Origin: Bacillota bacterium
GTDB taxonomy: Bacteria > Bacillota > Desulfotomaculia > Desulfotomaculales > VENG01
Length of the DNA: 64,000 nt
Assembly: GCA_009711705.1 (NCBI GenBank)
Contig: VENG01000015.1
Location: forward strand, 151,340-215,339
Reading direction: 5' to 3'
Both the position numbers and the translations under genes were made by a program. Shown one piece after another: positions 8,454 through 16,674 of the stretch (the stretch's first letter is position 1; each line of letters opens with the position of its first letter). Below the pieces are notes generated by a model, which was given only the letters and a program-made list of their open reading frames with translations, was not told the origin of the DNA and did no database searches.

Positions 8454-9131
8454 TTATACCCTCTGCCATATTTGTACCTTGGAATCATATATATAACTGA
8501 AAGCCTTTCCCTCACCAAAGTAACGATAATCCGTTACCAGGCCCCTAGTGTCAAAAAACAGTTCACCCGTGGCATCCCACCGGGAACAAAAAATTTCATT
8601 ATATATGATAAGAGCATCCGGTATGGTTGAATGCTCCAAAAAACCAATAAACTTATCCAGCACCTTAATTGCTATTTTTCGATCATTATTATGGTTCCAA
8701 TGCCCGTATTTTTTCTCAGATAACATTCTACGCATAGTGTAAGGATCATAAACCAGCCAGTTGTCAAACAAGCCATGCATTTCCGGGTAGTTTTTGCAGT
8801 GCCATTCCGGCAGATTATAGATCTTCAGCCTCAATTTTAGCAAAGTTGAATACAGACTGGGCCCGTCCACCACTGTTGCCACACAAGTATCATACCCAAT
8901 ATAAATATTGAAACGGGTGCAAACATCTTCAGCATGCAAACCAAAAATCTGCCGCCGGTCGAAAACAGGTTTGTGTTCATAAAAACAAAACTTTTTGCCT
9001 TTGATTAGACTAGCAGGAATCTCTTTCAGAGATTTAAAGCATTCGTCTAATATTATTCTTTCTAACATATCAAAGCCGAAGTCACATGGCTGTTCAATCC
9101 CGTCACTGTTCATTGATGCTAAATAGTACAA
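8454..9131 (-). CDS. Hypothetical protein, 225 aa, no family recognised
   Basis: I do not recognise this protein. It is soluble-looking, with no signal peptide or membrane helix, and rich in aromatic residues, cysteine and histidine (for example HCKNYPEMHG, HWNHNND and FCSRWD). The start is a TTG seven bases after GGGAGGG, and composition resembles its neighbours, so it is probably a real gene. It shares the bidirectional terminator at 8371-8416 with the convergent asparagine-synthetase-like gene. The gap of about 190 bp to the cobalamin operon holds only a weak hairpin (near 9286-9306) without a T-run. Confidence 0.65.
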   Translation of the reverse strand: MYYLASMNSDGIEQPCDFGFDMLERIILDECFKSLKEIPASLIKGKKFCFYEHKPVFDRRQIFGLHAEDVCTRFNIYIGYDTCVATVVDGPSLYSTLLKLRLKIYNLPEWHCKNYPEMHGLFDNWLVYDPYTMRRMLSEKKYGHWNHNNDRKIAIKVLDKFIGFLEHSTIPDALIIYNEIFCSRWDATGELFFDTRGLVTDYRYFGEGKAFSYIYDSKVQIWQRV

Positions 9132-9318
9132 CTAGTTGCCCTCCCTCAGCATTTCTCTATATCATCATACCGCCGGTACGTATATACCTCAACGATAGAT
9201 AATGTCAGTCCGTAGGAAATTTTAGCGCCGGCTTCGACACTGAGAAAAGACAAAAAGTGAACTATTTATCTGCTTCTTAAGGCTCCTACTCTACAAGTGG
9301 GAGTTTACTGGATTATGA

Positions 9319-9942
9319 CTATACTGATAAATGAATCAAGGCGTTTGTAATTGCGGCAGCAATAGGACTACCTCCCCTTGTACCGCGCAGAGCTATATAA
9401 TCTAAATCCGAATCAATAACGGCTTCTTTTGATTCAGCAGCACCGACAAAACCAACGGGTACCCCAATCACCAAGGCCGGCCGGCATATTCCCTGTTCAG
9501 CCAGAGACAATATTTCAAAAAGGGCAGTGGGAGCATTTCCTATGGCAACTATTTGCCCGTCAATATGTTCTGCGTTAGTACGTATAGCCGCGGCGGCCCG
9601 GGTAATTCCCAAATCCTTAGCCATTTGGGCTACCTGTGGAGATGCAATATGACAATGAACCTGGCCTCCCAATTTATTAAGCAGCCGGGCACTAACACCT
9701 GAGCGAACCATATTAACATCGGTAAAAACGTCCTTGCCTCTCTTCAGTGCTTCCTTACCGTTATTTATGGCTTGAGGAGAAAACTTAATAAGGTTTATCA
9801 GACCGGGGTCACCTGATGTATGAACAACCCGCTTGATTACTGCCTTTTCTTCAGTGGGAAAGTTATAATCCCCCAGATACCCCTCAATTATACGCATACT
9901 TTCTTCTATTATTGAAGCGGGATCCCAATTTATGTTATACAT
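9319..9942 (-). CDS. cbiC: Cobalt-precorrin-8 methylmutase
   Basis: CbiC moves the C-11 methyl group to C-12, converting cobalt-precorrin-8 to cobyrinate. The 207-residue length and the segments VHTSGDPG, RTNAEHID and the C-terminal ALRGTRGGSPIAAAI match the family; the histidine in VHTSGD is the one implicated in catalysis. ATG follows GGGGGATTTTC. It is the last gene of the eleven-gene corrin operon, ten bases after cbiX, although its reaction precedes the CbiA amidation. Confidence 0.95.
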   Translation of the reverse strand: MYNINWDPASIIEESMRIIEGYLGDYNFPTEEKAVIKRVVHTSGDPGLINLIKFSPQAINNGKEALKRGKDVFTDVNMVRSGVSARLLNKLGGQVHCHIASPQVAQMAKDLGITRAAAAIRTNAEHIDGQIVAIGNAPTALFEILSLAEQGICRPALVIGVPVGFVGAAESKEAVIDSDLDYIALRGTRGGSPIAAAITNALIHLSV

Positions 9943-9952
9943 GAAAATCCCC

Positions 9953-10327
9953 CTAAATTAGTTCAGAGGCATTTTTAGCCCTGTCCATTATGATGTCTGC
10001 CATCCTTGGGTCTGCACCAATGTGTCCTGCCAGCACAAATTGAACCTCCGGATGAGTAGTTTTTTGTAACAGCAGTCTGCTGGGAATGTCTCGTTTGATA
10101 TGATTACCGGTCACCAGGAATATGGGCACAACAATTATTTTTTGGGCACCGGCCGCAATAAGGTTTTCCACTGCCTCGGCCAAGTTGGGCTCACCGAAGG
10201 AAAGGTACCCCACCTCATAGAGACCATCACCGTATTTTTCTTTAACCAATTCACATATATCTAGTATAACCTGGTTGGCCTCTTCTCTTCGACTACCGTG
10301 ACCAAGCAGGAGAATTGCTTCCTTCAT
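9953..10327 (-). CDS. cbiX: Sirohydrochlorin cobaltochelatase, short CbiX form
   Basis: CbiX inserts cobalt into sirohydrochlorin and so commits the pathway to B12. This is the short single-domain form (124 residues) seen mainly in archaea and some Clostridia; such chelatases work as homodimers, whereas CbiX-long is a tandem fusion of about 300 residues. Metal-binding histidines are in LGHGSRREE near residue 9 and GNHIKRD near 70, with a further one in LAGHIG. The ATG at 10327, eight bases after GAGGAGG, is preferred over an earlier in-frame start whose codons overlap that site. There is no His-rich tail. Confidence 0.92.
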   Translation of the reverse strand: MKEAILLLGHGSRREEANQVILDICELVKEKYGDGLYEVGYLSFGEPNLAEAVENLIAAGAQKIIVVPIFLVTGNHIKRDIPSRLLLQKTTHPEVQFVLAGHIGADPRMADIIMDRAKNASELI

Positions 10328-10353
10328 GCTTTTATCCTCCTCTACCATAAATA

Positions 10354-11127
10354 TTAGTAATTTAAAAACTTCTGCACTACTTTTTCCACTGCTTCTTCCG
10401 GACTGCTTACAAGCAATGGATAATCAAAACGGGGACGCATCCATACAACAACATGTATGCCCAACTCCAGCGCGGCAGCAACCTTCGTATCTACCCCGCC
10501 GCTGTCTCCACTTTCTTTCGTTATAACTGCGCCGGCGCCATAAAAACGGAAAAATTCCATGTTTAAACGCTTGCTAAAGGGACCTTGGGCAGCAATGATT
10601 TGATTAGGTCTCAGTCCCATTCTGCTGCACTCGGTAATAACTTTGGGGTCAGGCAGAACCCTTGCTATTAATTTTGTTTCCCTTTTTTGAGCTTTATTGA
10701 CAATGCGAAGCAGGTTTCTGCTTCCTATGGTGCTAAAAAGAACTCCGCCAACAGATAAAGCTTTATCAACAGCATCATCAAGACCATAAGCCTTTGTTAC
10801 CAGCGGATGATCAGGTATTTGGGAGGCAGGACGCTCCAGCCTTATGTAATGCACCCCTTTTTCTTTACATAGCTCCAGGGCCATTTCGGTTATATTAACT
10901 GCATAGGGATGGGTGGCATCCACCAGTGCACGAATATTGTTACCTGTCAGTAAAGAGGATAACCGCTCACGCTCAAGAGGTCCTACCAGCACATCTTCAA
11001 CCCCGGCATCCCGCAGCAAATCTGCACCGTATTCTGTCACTGCCGTAGCCACGGCCGGGATTCCCGCCGCACCAAGCCTTGCAGCGGTCATGCGCCCTTC
11101 CGAAGTGCCTGCCAGTACCAATATCAC
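10354..11127 (-). CDS. cbiJ: Cobalt-precorrin-6A reductase
   Basis: CbiJ (CobK family) reduces a corrin double bond with NAD(P)H, giving cobalt-precorrin-6B. The N-terminus ILVLAGTSEGRMTAARL is the family's nucleotide-binding signature, and VDATHPYAVNIT near residue 85 is the conserved substrate-pocket motif. The 257-residue length is normal. Its GTG start overlaps the cbiH stop as GTGA, indicating translational coupling. Confidence 0.94.
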   Translation of the reverse strand: MILVLAGTSEGRMTAARLGAAGIPAVATAVTEYGADLLRDAGVEDVLVGPLERERLSSLLTGNNIRALVDATHPYAVNITEMALELCKEKGVHYIRLERPASQIPDHPLVTKAYGLDDAVDKALSVGGVLFSTIGSRNLLRIVNKAQKRETKLIARVLPDPKVITECSRMGLRPNQIIAAQGPFSKRLNMEFFRFYGAGAVITKESGDSGGVDTKVAAALELGIHVVVWMRPRFDYPLLVSSPEEAVEKVVQKFLNY

Positions 11128-11834
11128 AGCCTATATCCCCGCGGGGTCACCAGGTATCCGTTTTCCACCATGGTTTCTGAATTACCAATCACAACAGTTG
11201 TAAGCATATCAATCTCATGGTCCAGCATGTCCTTAAGATTAGTTACAATTCTCTCTTCCTCCCCCCGTTTTGCCTTACGCACAATTCCCACCGGCGTTTC
11301 CGGGGTGCGATGCCACAGTATAACTTCCCGGGCAGTATTTATATTATGGGGGCGCCCTTTACTTTTGGGATTATAAAGAACAATAACAAAGTCTCCCAAA
11401 GCAGCTGCCTCTATCCTTTCCACCATTTTTTTCCATGGCGTAAGCAAGTCACTAAGACTGATTACGGCAAAATCATTTACCAATGGTGCTCCTAGTGTTG
11501 CCGCTGCAGCCGTAGCGGCTGTAACCCCGGGAATGACCTCAACCGGCACTTCTCCACCGGCAACTTCCAGCACGATACCTGCCATCCCATAAACTCCCGG
11601 ATCACCGCTGGAAACCATGCTAACCACTTTTCCCTCTCGTGCTAACTCTAAGGCCTGCCTGGCTCTGTCCACTTCCCGCTTCATACCTGATACAATAACT
11701 TCGCTGCCTTGTGTTAAATCCGTAATTAAATCCACATAGGTCTTGTACCCTATTAACACATCACAATCACTGATGGCCTGAACGGCTTGCGGGGTCATAC
11801 ATTCTCTGTCTCCTGGCCCCAGTCCCACCACCAC
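11124..11834 (-). CDS. cbiH: Cobalt-precorrin-3B C17-methyltransferase
   Basis: CbiH methylates C-17 and drives ring contraction in the anaerobic route. It is a class III SAM methyltransferase: VVGLGPGDRE at the start, MVSSGDPGVYGMAG near residue 87 and IPGVTAATAAAA near 110. The open frame extends about 117 codons upstream, but that part is a shadow of cbiG. The GTG at 11834, seven bases after GGAGG and giving MVVGLGPGD at 236 residues, matches family length. The gene overlaps the cbiG 3' end by 40 bases. Confidence 0.93.
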   Translation of the reverse strand: MVVGLGPGDRECMTPQAVQAISDCDVLIGYKTYVDLITDLTQGSEVIVSGMKREVDRARQALELAREGKVVSMVSSGDPGVYGMAGIVLEVAGGEVPVEVIPGVTAATAAAATLGAPLVNDFAVISLSDLLTPWKKMVERIEAAALGDFVIVLYNPKSKGRPHNINTAREVILWHRTPETPVGIVRKAKRGEEERIVTNLKDMLDHEIDMLTTVVIGNSETMVENGYLVTPRGYRL

Positions 11835-12883
11835 AATTCTTCCTCCGCCACGGCCACTGTTACTGCCTTCATTTTCCTTTTGGGAACGACAACCCTGCCC
11901 TGGTTGCACGCCAGCATTGCAGCAGGTTCGCATACTCCACCAACTCCTACCGTTTTTTTTACAAATTCCGATTCCTCGAAGGTTCCTGTCAACTTTTCTA
12001 TGGCAGTCCGAGAGATTATTTCCACGGGTACACCGTAAAGTTTGGCAGCATCCTTTATTCCCTCTTCGTCCTTTTTGATATCCACGGTGGCCAGAGATTT
12101 TACTCTCTGATTGCCTGCGGGAATACCAGCCAGCACCTTTTCCACCGCATCTACTATTAGATCGCCGGGCACTCCCCGGCGGCACCCTATACCTATGACC
12201 AAATTACGAGGCAATAAATACAGTGGTCCTTCTTCCTTTCCTGGAGCCCTATCCACGATAACCTGCAGGTCATCATCTTTTAAACTGGCCATGTTAAACT
12301 GCTGAATTATCTCCTCCGGCAGCGTCCACCGGCTGCTCAGCCTTACAGGCTCGCCCTCTGCCAGGGCGCGGTTAAATTGCTTAACCATGGGCCGAGGAAA
12401 AGGCACACAGTTTAATTGACTGGCCAATATGTCCACCGCGGGCGTTCCCTCCACATCCGTTGCCGTGGTTATAACAGGGGTGGCACCTGTTAAGTCAGCC
12501 AACCGTCTGGCTAACAAATTAGCTCCTCCCACATGGCCTGAAATCAAGCTGATGGTAAATTGGCCGGCTTCATCCATAACTACCACCGCAGGGTCAGTAT
12601 ACTTAGACTCCATTAAAGGAGCAATGGTGCGCACCACGATTCCGGTGGCCATGATAAAGACAAGGGCTTTATAGTTATTGAATAAACTCGTAACGGTTTC
12701 TTTAAACTGAGAAAAATAATGGATATTATCAGTGAACCCTTCCACCGCATTTTTTTCCGGCCTAAACCGTTCCGGCAGAAACAAGCCTACATCCATTCTT
12801 GCTGCTACTTTTCTGGCCTGGACAACTCCCCCGGCAGTAAGGGCCAAGACCGCCGTGTTACTCTCCTGCCTGTCGATACTCAT
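11795..12883 (-). CDS. cbiG: Cobalt-precorrin-5A hydrolase
   Basis: CbiG opens the delta-lactone of cobalt-precorrin-5A and releases acetaldehyde, a step specific to the anaerobic pathway. The N-terminal domain has MATGIVVRTIAPL and VISGHVGGANLLA; the C-terminal domain has VIGIGCRRGVP and VGVGGVCEPAAML. I prefer the ATG at 12883, seven bases after AAGGGG, over one six codons upstream; this gives 362 residues. It overlaps cbiF upstream and cbiH downstream, so the operon is densely coupled. Confidence 0.94.
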   Translation of the reverse strand: MSIDRQESNTAVLALTAGGVVQARKVAARMDVGLFLPERFRPEKNAVEGFTDNIHYFSQFKETVTSLFNNYKALVFIMATGIVVRTIAPLMESKYTDPAVVVMDEAGQFTISLISGHVGGANLLARRLADLTGATPVITTATDVEGTPAVDILASQLNCVPFPRPMVKQFNRALAEGEPVRLSSRWTLPEEIIQQFNMASLKDDDLQVIVDRAPGKEEGPLYLLPRNLVIGIGCRRGVPGDLIVDAVEKVLAGIPAGNQRVKSLATVDIKKDEEGIKDAAKLYGVPVEIISRTAIEKLTGTFEESEFVKKTVGVGGVCEPAAMLACNQGRVVVPKRKMKAVTVAVAEEELWWWDWGQETENV

Positions 12884-13607
12884 GACTAAACCCCTTGTCA
12901 TAAAGCTTGGATAGCCCGTCCCTGGTCAAAAATTCGCCCACAAATATTAGGGCTGTTTTAGTAATCCCGGCATCCCTAACCATGGCTTCCAGATCCTGTA
13001 GTTTACCGTACAATATTCTTTCTTCAGGCCAGGAAACTTTCTCCACCACCGCTACCGGGGTTTCCGGGGGATAACCGTACGTTAGTTCTTTTACCACCGA
13101 ATCGATAATGGCAGCGGAGAGAAATATAGCCATGGTGGACTTATGACGGGCCAAATCCCTTAATTTTTCGGTATCCGGAACGGGAGTACGACCGGCCATT
13201 CTAGTAAGAATGACTGTCTGGGTTCCGTCCGGCACAGTAAACTCACGTTTAAGTGCTGCTCCGGCAGCCAAAAAAGAACTTACCCCGGGGACAACTTCGA
13301 AATTAACCCCTGCTTGTTGAAGCCTTTCCATCTGTTCCCCGGTAGCCCCATATAAACTGGGGTCCCCCGTATGTAAACGTACGACTGTTTCCCCTTTATT
13401 ATCGGCCTCAACCATAAGCTTAACCATAGTGTCCAAATCCATGTGCGCACTGTTTTCAATCCTGGCGCCCTCCGAACAATGATCCAGCAGCTTGGGATTT
13501 ACAAGCGACCCGGCGTAAATCACCAAATGGGCTTGCTGTAACAATCTACACCCCTTCAGGGTGATAAGTTCCGGATCACCGGCACCGGCACCGACAAAAT
13601 ATATCAC
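12858..13607 (-). CDS. cbiF: Cobalt-precorrin-4 C11-methyltransferase
   Basis: CbiF uses SAM to methylate C-11 of cobalt-precorrin-4. The class III methyltransferase marks are IYFVGAGAGDPELIT at the N-terminus, VRLHTGDPSLYGA near residue 76 and VVPGVSSFLAAGA near 102. The length of 249 is standard. The GTG start overlaps the cbiL stop (GTGA), and the 3' end overlaps the start of cbiG. Confidence 0.95.
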   Translation of the reverse strand: MIYFVGAGAGDPELITLKGCRLLQQAHLVIYAGSLVNPKLLDHCSEGARIENSAHMDLDTMVKLMVEADNKGETVVRLHTGDPSLYGATGEQMERLQQAGVNFEVVPGVSSFLAAGAALKREFTVPDGTQTVILTRMAGRTPVPDTEKLRDLARHKSTMAIFLSAAIIDSVVKELTYGYPPETPVAVVEKVSWPEERILYGKLQDLEAMVRDAGITKTALIFVGEFLTRDGLSKLYDKGFSHEYRQAGE

Positions 13608-14332
13608 TTATGCTCACCGTCCCAACCGTTTCGTTTTACCAACATAGCCGAGAGATAATCCTGCTTGGTTCCCCTTAAGGCATTAATGTCAGTGGTATAA
13701 AAGCCGTCCTCAAAGCCGTAACGACAGGCAAAGGCAGCCTTATCGCTCAAATTATTTTCATCAAGTACACTGAGCACTTTTTCCAACTGCTTCCCTGCCT
13801 TTAAAATGATCACATTTTCAAAGTTCTTAAGTACTTTATCCAACTCTTCCTTAGGTTGTATGCCCGGTACCACAGCCAGCTTTTCATCCCCTTCGGCCAA
13901 AGGAATCTGCATCCACGCGGAAACTCCGTTGATGGCACTGACACCCGGAATTATTTCCACCTTAACATCCGGATCAATTTCGCGCACAAATTTCATTAAG
14001 TAAGTAAAAGTACTGTAAAGGGTAGGGTCTCCTAAAGTAATAAAAGCTACGTCCTTTCCGGAAGCCAGTTCACTGTTTATTTTTTGCGCAGCATTTACCT
14101 GGTGTCTTTCTAATTCTTCCTGGTCACGAGTCATGGGCAGTAAAAGCTCTATTACTTTCCATTCCCTTTTTAATGCACCGGAGACAATGGAGAGAGCCAA
14201 ACTTTCCCTCTCCTGCCTGGATTTTGGTATGCAAAGGACATCAACTTGTTCCAGTACACGCCGGGCCTTGATAGTTAATAATTCAGGATCTCCAGGTCCC
14301 ACACCGATGCCCCAAAAAACTCCTAAGCTCAA
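13604..14332 (-). CDS. cbiL: Cobalt-precorrin-2 C20-methyltransferase
   Basis: CbiL methylates C-20 of cobalt-precorrin-2, the first methylation after cobalt insertion. GIGVGPGDPELLTIKA at the start, FITLGDPTLYST near residue 96 and IIPGVSAINGVSA near 126 identify the SAM methyltransferase. The TTG start lies eight bases after GGGGAG, within the end of cbiT. At 242 residues it has normal family length. Confidence 0.94.
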   Translation of the reverse strand: MSLGVFWGIGVGPGDPELLTIKARRVLEQVDVLCIPKSRQERESLALSIVSGALKREWKVIELLLPMTRDQEELERHQVNAAQKINSELASGKDVAFITLGDPTLYSTFTYLMKFVREIDPDVKVEIIPGVSAINGVSAWMQIPLAEGDEKLAVVPGIQPKEELDKVLKNFENVIILKAGKQLEKVLSVLDENNLSDKAAFACRYGFEDGFYTTDINALRGTKQDYLSAMLVKRNGWDGEHK

Positions 14333-14334
14333 AG

Positions 14335-14934
14335 TCAGATCTCCCCTTTTTGACCTGATATTATTTGTACCGGGTTAAGAGCATTCCACAAGTGAACACT
14401 ACCCCGGGAAACGGCTCTGGAGACACTCAGACCGGTAATGTTAATATCAGTAAAGTTATTATTCTCTAAAAACTTAATTACTTGGGGACCAGTGTCAACT
14501 GTTACGCTGGTTACTACCAGCCTCCCACCGTCCTTTAATTTGATGTTTGTAGCTTGTAAAATATCGGCCAGACAACCGCCGCTTCCCCCGAGGAAAATAC
14601 GGTCGGCAGCGGGTAAACCGTCCAATGCCTCAGGAGCCTTCCCGGTAACCGGCTCTATATTATCAAGTTGAAAATACTCTATGTTTTGCTTAACTAATGC
14701 CACCGCTTCAGGTTTTCTTTCTACCGCGAAAACTTTGCCGCAGCCCAGCAAGGCACATTCTACACCCACCGATCCCGTTCCCGCCCCGAGGTCATACATA
14801 ATAGCCCCGGAAAAAATACGTAACAGGGAGATAGAGACAGCCCGTACTTCCTGCTTAGTCATTGGTACCCCTGCAAGTCTTTGAAAGTACTCGTCCGGAA
14901 TACCGGGAGAGGTGAAAGGCCATCTATTATTCAT
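14335..14934 (-). CDS. cbiT: Cobalt-precorrin-6B C15-methyltransferase, decarboxylating (CbiT)
   Basis: CbiT methylates C-15 and removes the C-12 acetate carboxyl; together with CbiE it equals the aerobic CobL. It has a Rossmann SAM site YDLGAGTGSVGVE near residue 48, then FAVERKPEA, and the start IPDEYFQR-GVPMTKQEVRA typical of CbiT. The length of 199 fits the separate-subunit form. The coding end of cbiE overlaps the ATG by eight bases. Confidence 0.95.
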   Translation of the reverse strand: MNNRWPFTSPGIPDEYFQRLAGVPMTKQEVRAVSISLLRIFSGAIMYDLGAGTGSVGVECALLGCGKVFAVERKPEAVALVKQNIEYFQLDNIEPVTGKAPEALDGLPAADRIFLGGSGGCLADILQATNIKLKDGGRLVVTSVTVDTGPQVIKFLENNNFTDINITGLSVSRAVSRGSVHLWNALNPVQIISGQKGEI

Positions 14935-15556
14935 TATCTATCACCACCACCGCCGGAGTTGGGTCATTGCCTGCCGAAGCCAGTGTCCGTAAACTACTGG
15001 TTATAACTTTTTCATTATCATAGGATAAATTGGTGCCTACAGCCACATGACAATCCGGGCAGCCTTTTTGCACAAGATATGAGGCTATTTCACAGGGAGT
15101 ATACCGGTTGTCAGTCAATACGGCTACCATATTTCCGCCCTTAATCAATTGGGCAAGTCCCTGTGGTGGCCTCCCGTGCAGGCTTATAATTGAAGCCTTT
15201 TGCCAGGGCTTTTTTAGCCGGGCAAACATTAATTGAACAGAACTCACGCCCGGTATAAAGTTTAAAGTTTCGGGTGAGAACCAGCGCGCCAAATAAGAAG
15301 CCAGGCTATAAATTCCTGTATCACCTGAAACCAGAACTGTTAGTCTATGTTGACGATAATTTTGTTCTATAAATTCTACTGCCCCTTTTAAGTCCTTATC
15401 GACCACAAATTGCTGTTGATGAGCATGTGCAAAGGATTCTAGCAGGCGCCTGCCTCCCAACACAACCGTCGCATCGGCAATTGCAGCCGCCCCCGCCGGT
15501 GTAAGAAAATCAGGATGGCCCGGGCCGGTTCCAACTACAGTTATTTTGCCTTCCAT
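14927..15556 (-). CDS. cbiE: Cobalt-precorrin-7 C5-methyltransferase (CbiE)
   Basis: CbiE methylates C-5 of the corrin ring. ITVVGTGPGHPDFLTPAG at the N-terminus, VLVSGDTGIYSLAS near residue 75 and FIPGVSSVQLMFARL near 98 give the class III methyltransferase fold. At 209 residues it is the separate CbiE, not a CobL fusion. The ATG follows GAGGTACTTGG and lies inside the last codons of cbiD. Confidence 0.94.
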   Translation of the reverse strand: MEGKITVVGTGPGHPDFLTPAGAAAIADATVVLGGRRLLESFAHAHQQQFVVDKDLKGAVEFIEQNYRQHRLTVLVSGDTGIYSLASYLARWFSPETLNFIPGVSSVQLMFARLKKPWQKASIISLHGRPPQGLAQLIKGGNMVAVLTDNRYTPCEIASYLVQKGCPDCHVAVGTNLSYDNEKVITSSLRTLASAGNDPTPAVVVIDNE

Positions 15557-16674
15557 CCAAGTACCTCCCCTATTTCCTCAGCCGGCCGGTCACTGCCTAA
15601 AATACCACTGGAAAAAGAATACAATATTGTTCCAACCTCAAGTTTACGGCCGCAAAACTCCTCTGCCCGGCGACTGGCCATAGAAGCAACAGAAGTGTAC
15701 ACTTCTTCTAACCCTTCCCTTTGTAACAGCACAACCGATTCCTCTGCTGTATTTAATCCCATTATTTCTTTAACCAGCTCGCGGCTGGCGCCCAGCAAGG
15801 CCGCATGAGCCGCCAAAGTCTCCCGCCGGGCATCAGCAAGGCGGCTGTGAGTATGAAAAATACCCGCGGCAACCTTTAGAAGCTTACCGATATGTCCTAA
15901 TAAAATTATTCCATCCAGGCCTTTCCTTGCACTTTCCTCCAGCATGGTCCCTATGAAATTACTGGTTTGTACTATGGCATCCGCCGGAAACCCCAGTTCC
16001 TCAGCCTTATCAGCACCCATGCGGCCGGGTGTTAGTACCAGGTGCCGGTACCCTAAGGCCAGCGCCTGGTCTATTTGCGGCACCAGAGAGCGTTGGTAAG
16101 CATCCTCTGACATAGGCCTTACAATGCCGGAGGTACCCAGTATAGATATTCCCCCCATGATGCCCAGACGAGGGTTTAGCGTTTTGGCGGCCAAATCCTC
16201 TCCTCCCGGTGCGTCAATGGTTACAAGGGCCCCGCTTTTCCCCTGTATCACCTTATCCATTTCTTGTTTAATCATTGTACTTGGTACAGGGTTTATTGCA
16301 GGCTTTCCCACCGCGACCGACAGCCCGGGCTTGGTCACTTTGCCAATACCCCGGCCCCCTTGCAGAACAATTCCACCTGGCTGCAGACTTACCTTTGCTA
16401 TAATTGTCAACCCGTCTGTAACATCAGGGTCATCACCGGCATCTTTAACTACAAATGCCGCAGCTTCACTGCCGTTACAGGTTACTTTTATCACCGGTAG
16501 TGTCAATTCTTGATCATCAGGAAGTGTGATGGTAACTTCCTTGCTTGCAATGCCTTGCACCAAAACCAGTGCCGCAGCTTTCGCTGCCGCAGCAGCACAA
16601 CTTCCCGTAGTATATCCGGAACGCAGCTTCTGCGGGCCTGCATTCTCACTGGCACTCACTTTTTCTTTACTCAA
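15541..16674 (-). CDS. cbiD: Cobalt-precorrin-5B C1-methyltransferase
   Basis: CbiD methylates C-1 in the anaerobic pathway and has no aerobic counterpart, which marks this as the oxygen-independent route. RSGYTTGSCAAAAAKAA near residue 19 is the diagnostic N-terminus; GGRGIGKVTKPGLS and ILGTSGIVRPMSEDAY follow. The length of 377 is standard. The TTG start overlaps the cbiA stop as TTGA. Confidence 0.95.
   Translation of the reverse strand: MSKEKVSASENAGPQKLRSGYTTGSCAAAAAKAAALVLVQGIASKEVTITLPDDQELTLPVIKVTCNGSEAAAFVVKDAGDDPDVTDGLTIIAKVSLQPGGIVLQGGRGIGKVTKPGLSVAVGKPAINPVPSTMIKQEMDKVIQGKSGALVTIDAPGGEDLAAKTLNPRLGIMGGISILGTSGIVRPMSEDAYQRSLVPQIDQALALGYRHLVLTPGRMGADKAEELGFPADAIVQTSNFIGTMLEESARKGLDGIILLGHIGKLLKVAAGIFHTHSRLADARRETLAAHAALLGASRELVKEIMGLNTAEESVVLLQREGLEEVYTSVASMASRRAEEFCGRKLEVGTILYSFSSGILGSDRPAEEIGEVLGWKAK

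Noticed and set aside
9286..9306. CTCCTACT...AGTGGGAG hairpin at the end of the cbi operon
   Set aside because: Stem has a mismatch and no T-run follows on the minus strand, so terminator status is not supported.
11835..12185. N-terminal extension of the cbiH frame (117 codons)
   Set aside because: Overlaps cbiG in another frame and has a basic, domain-free sequence; the GTG at 11834 has a proper ribosome site.
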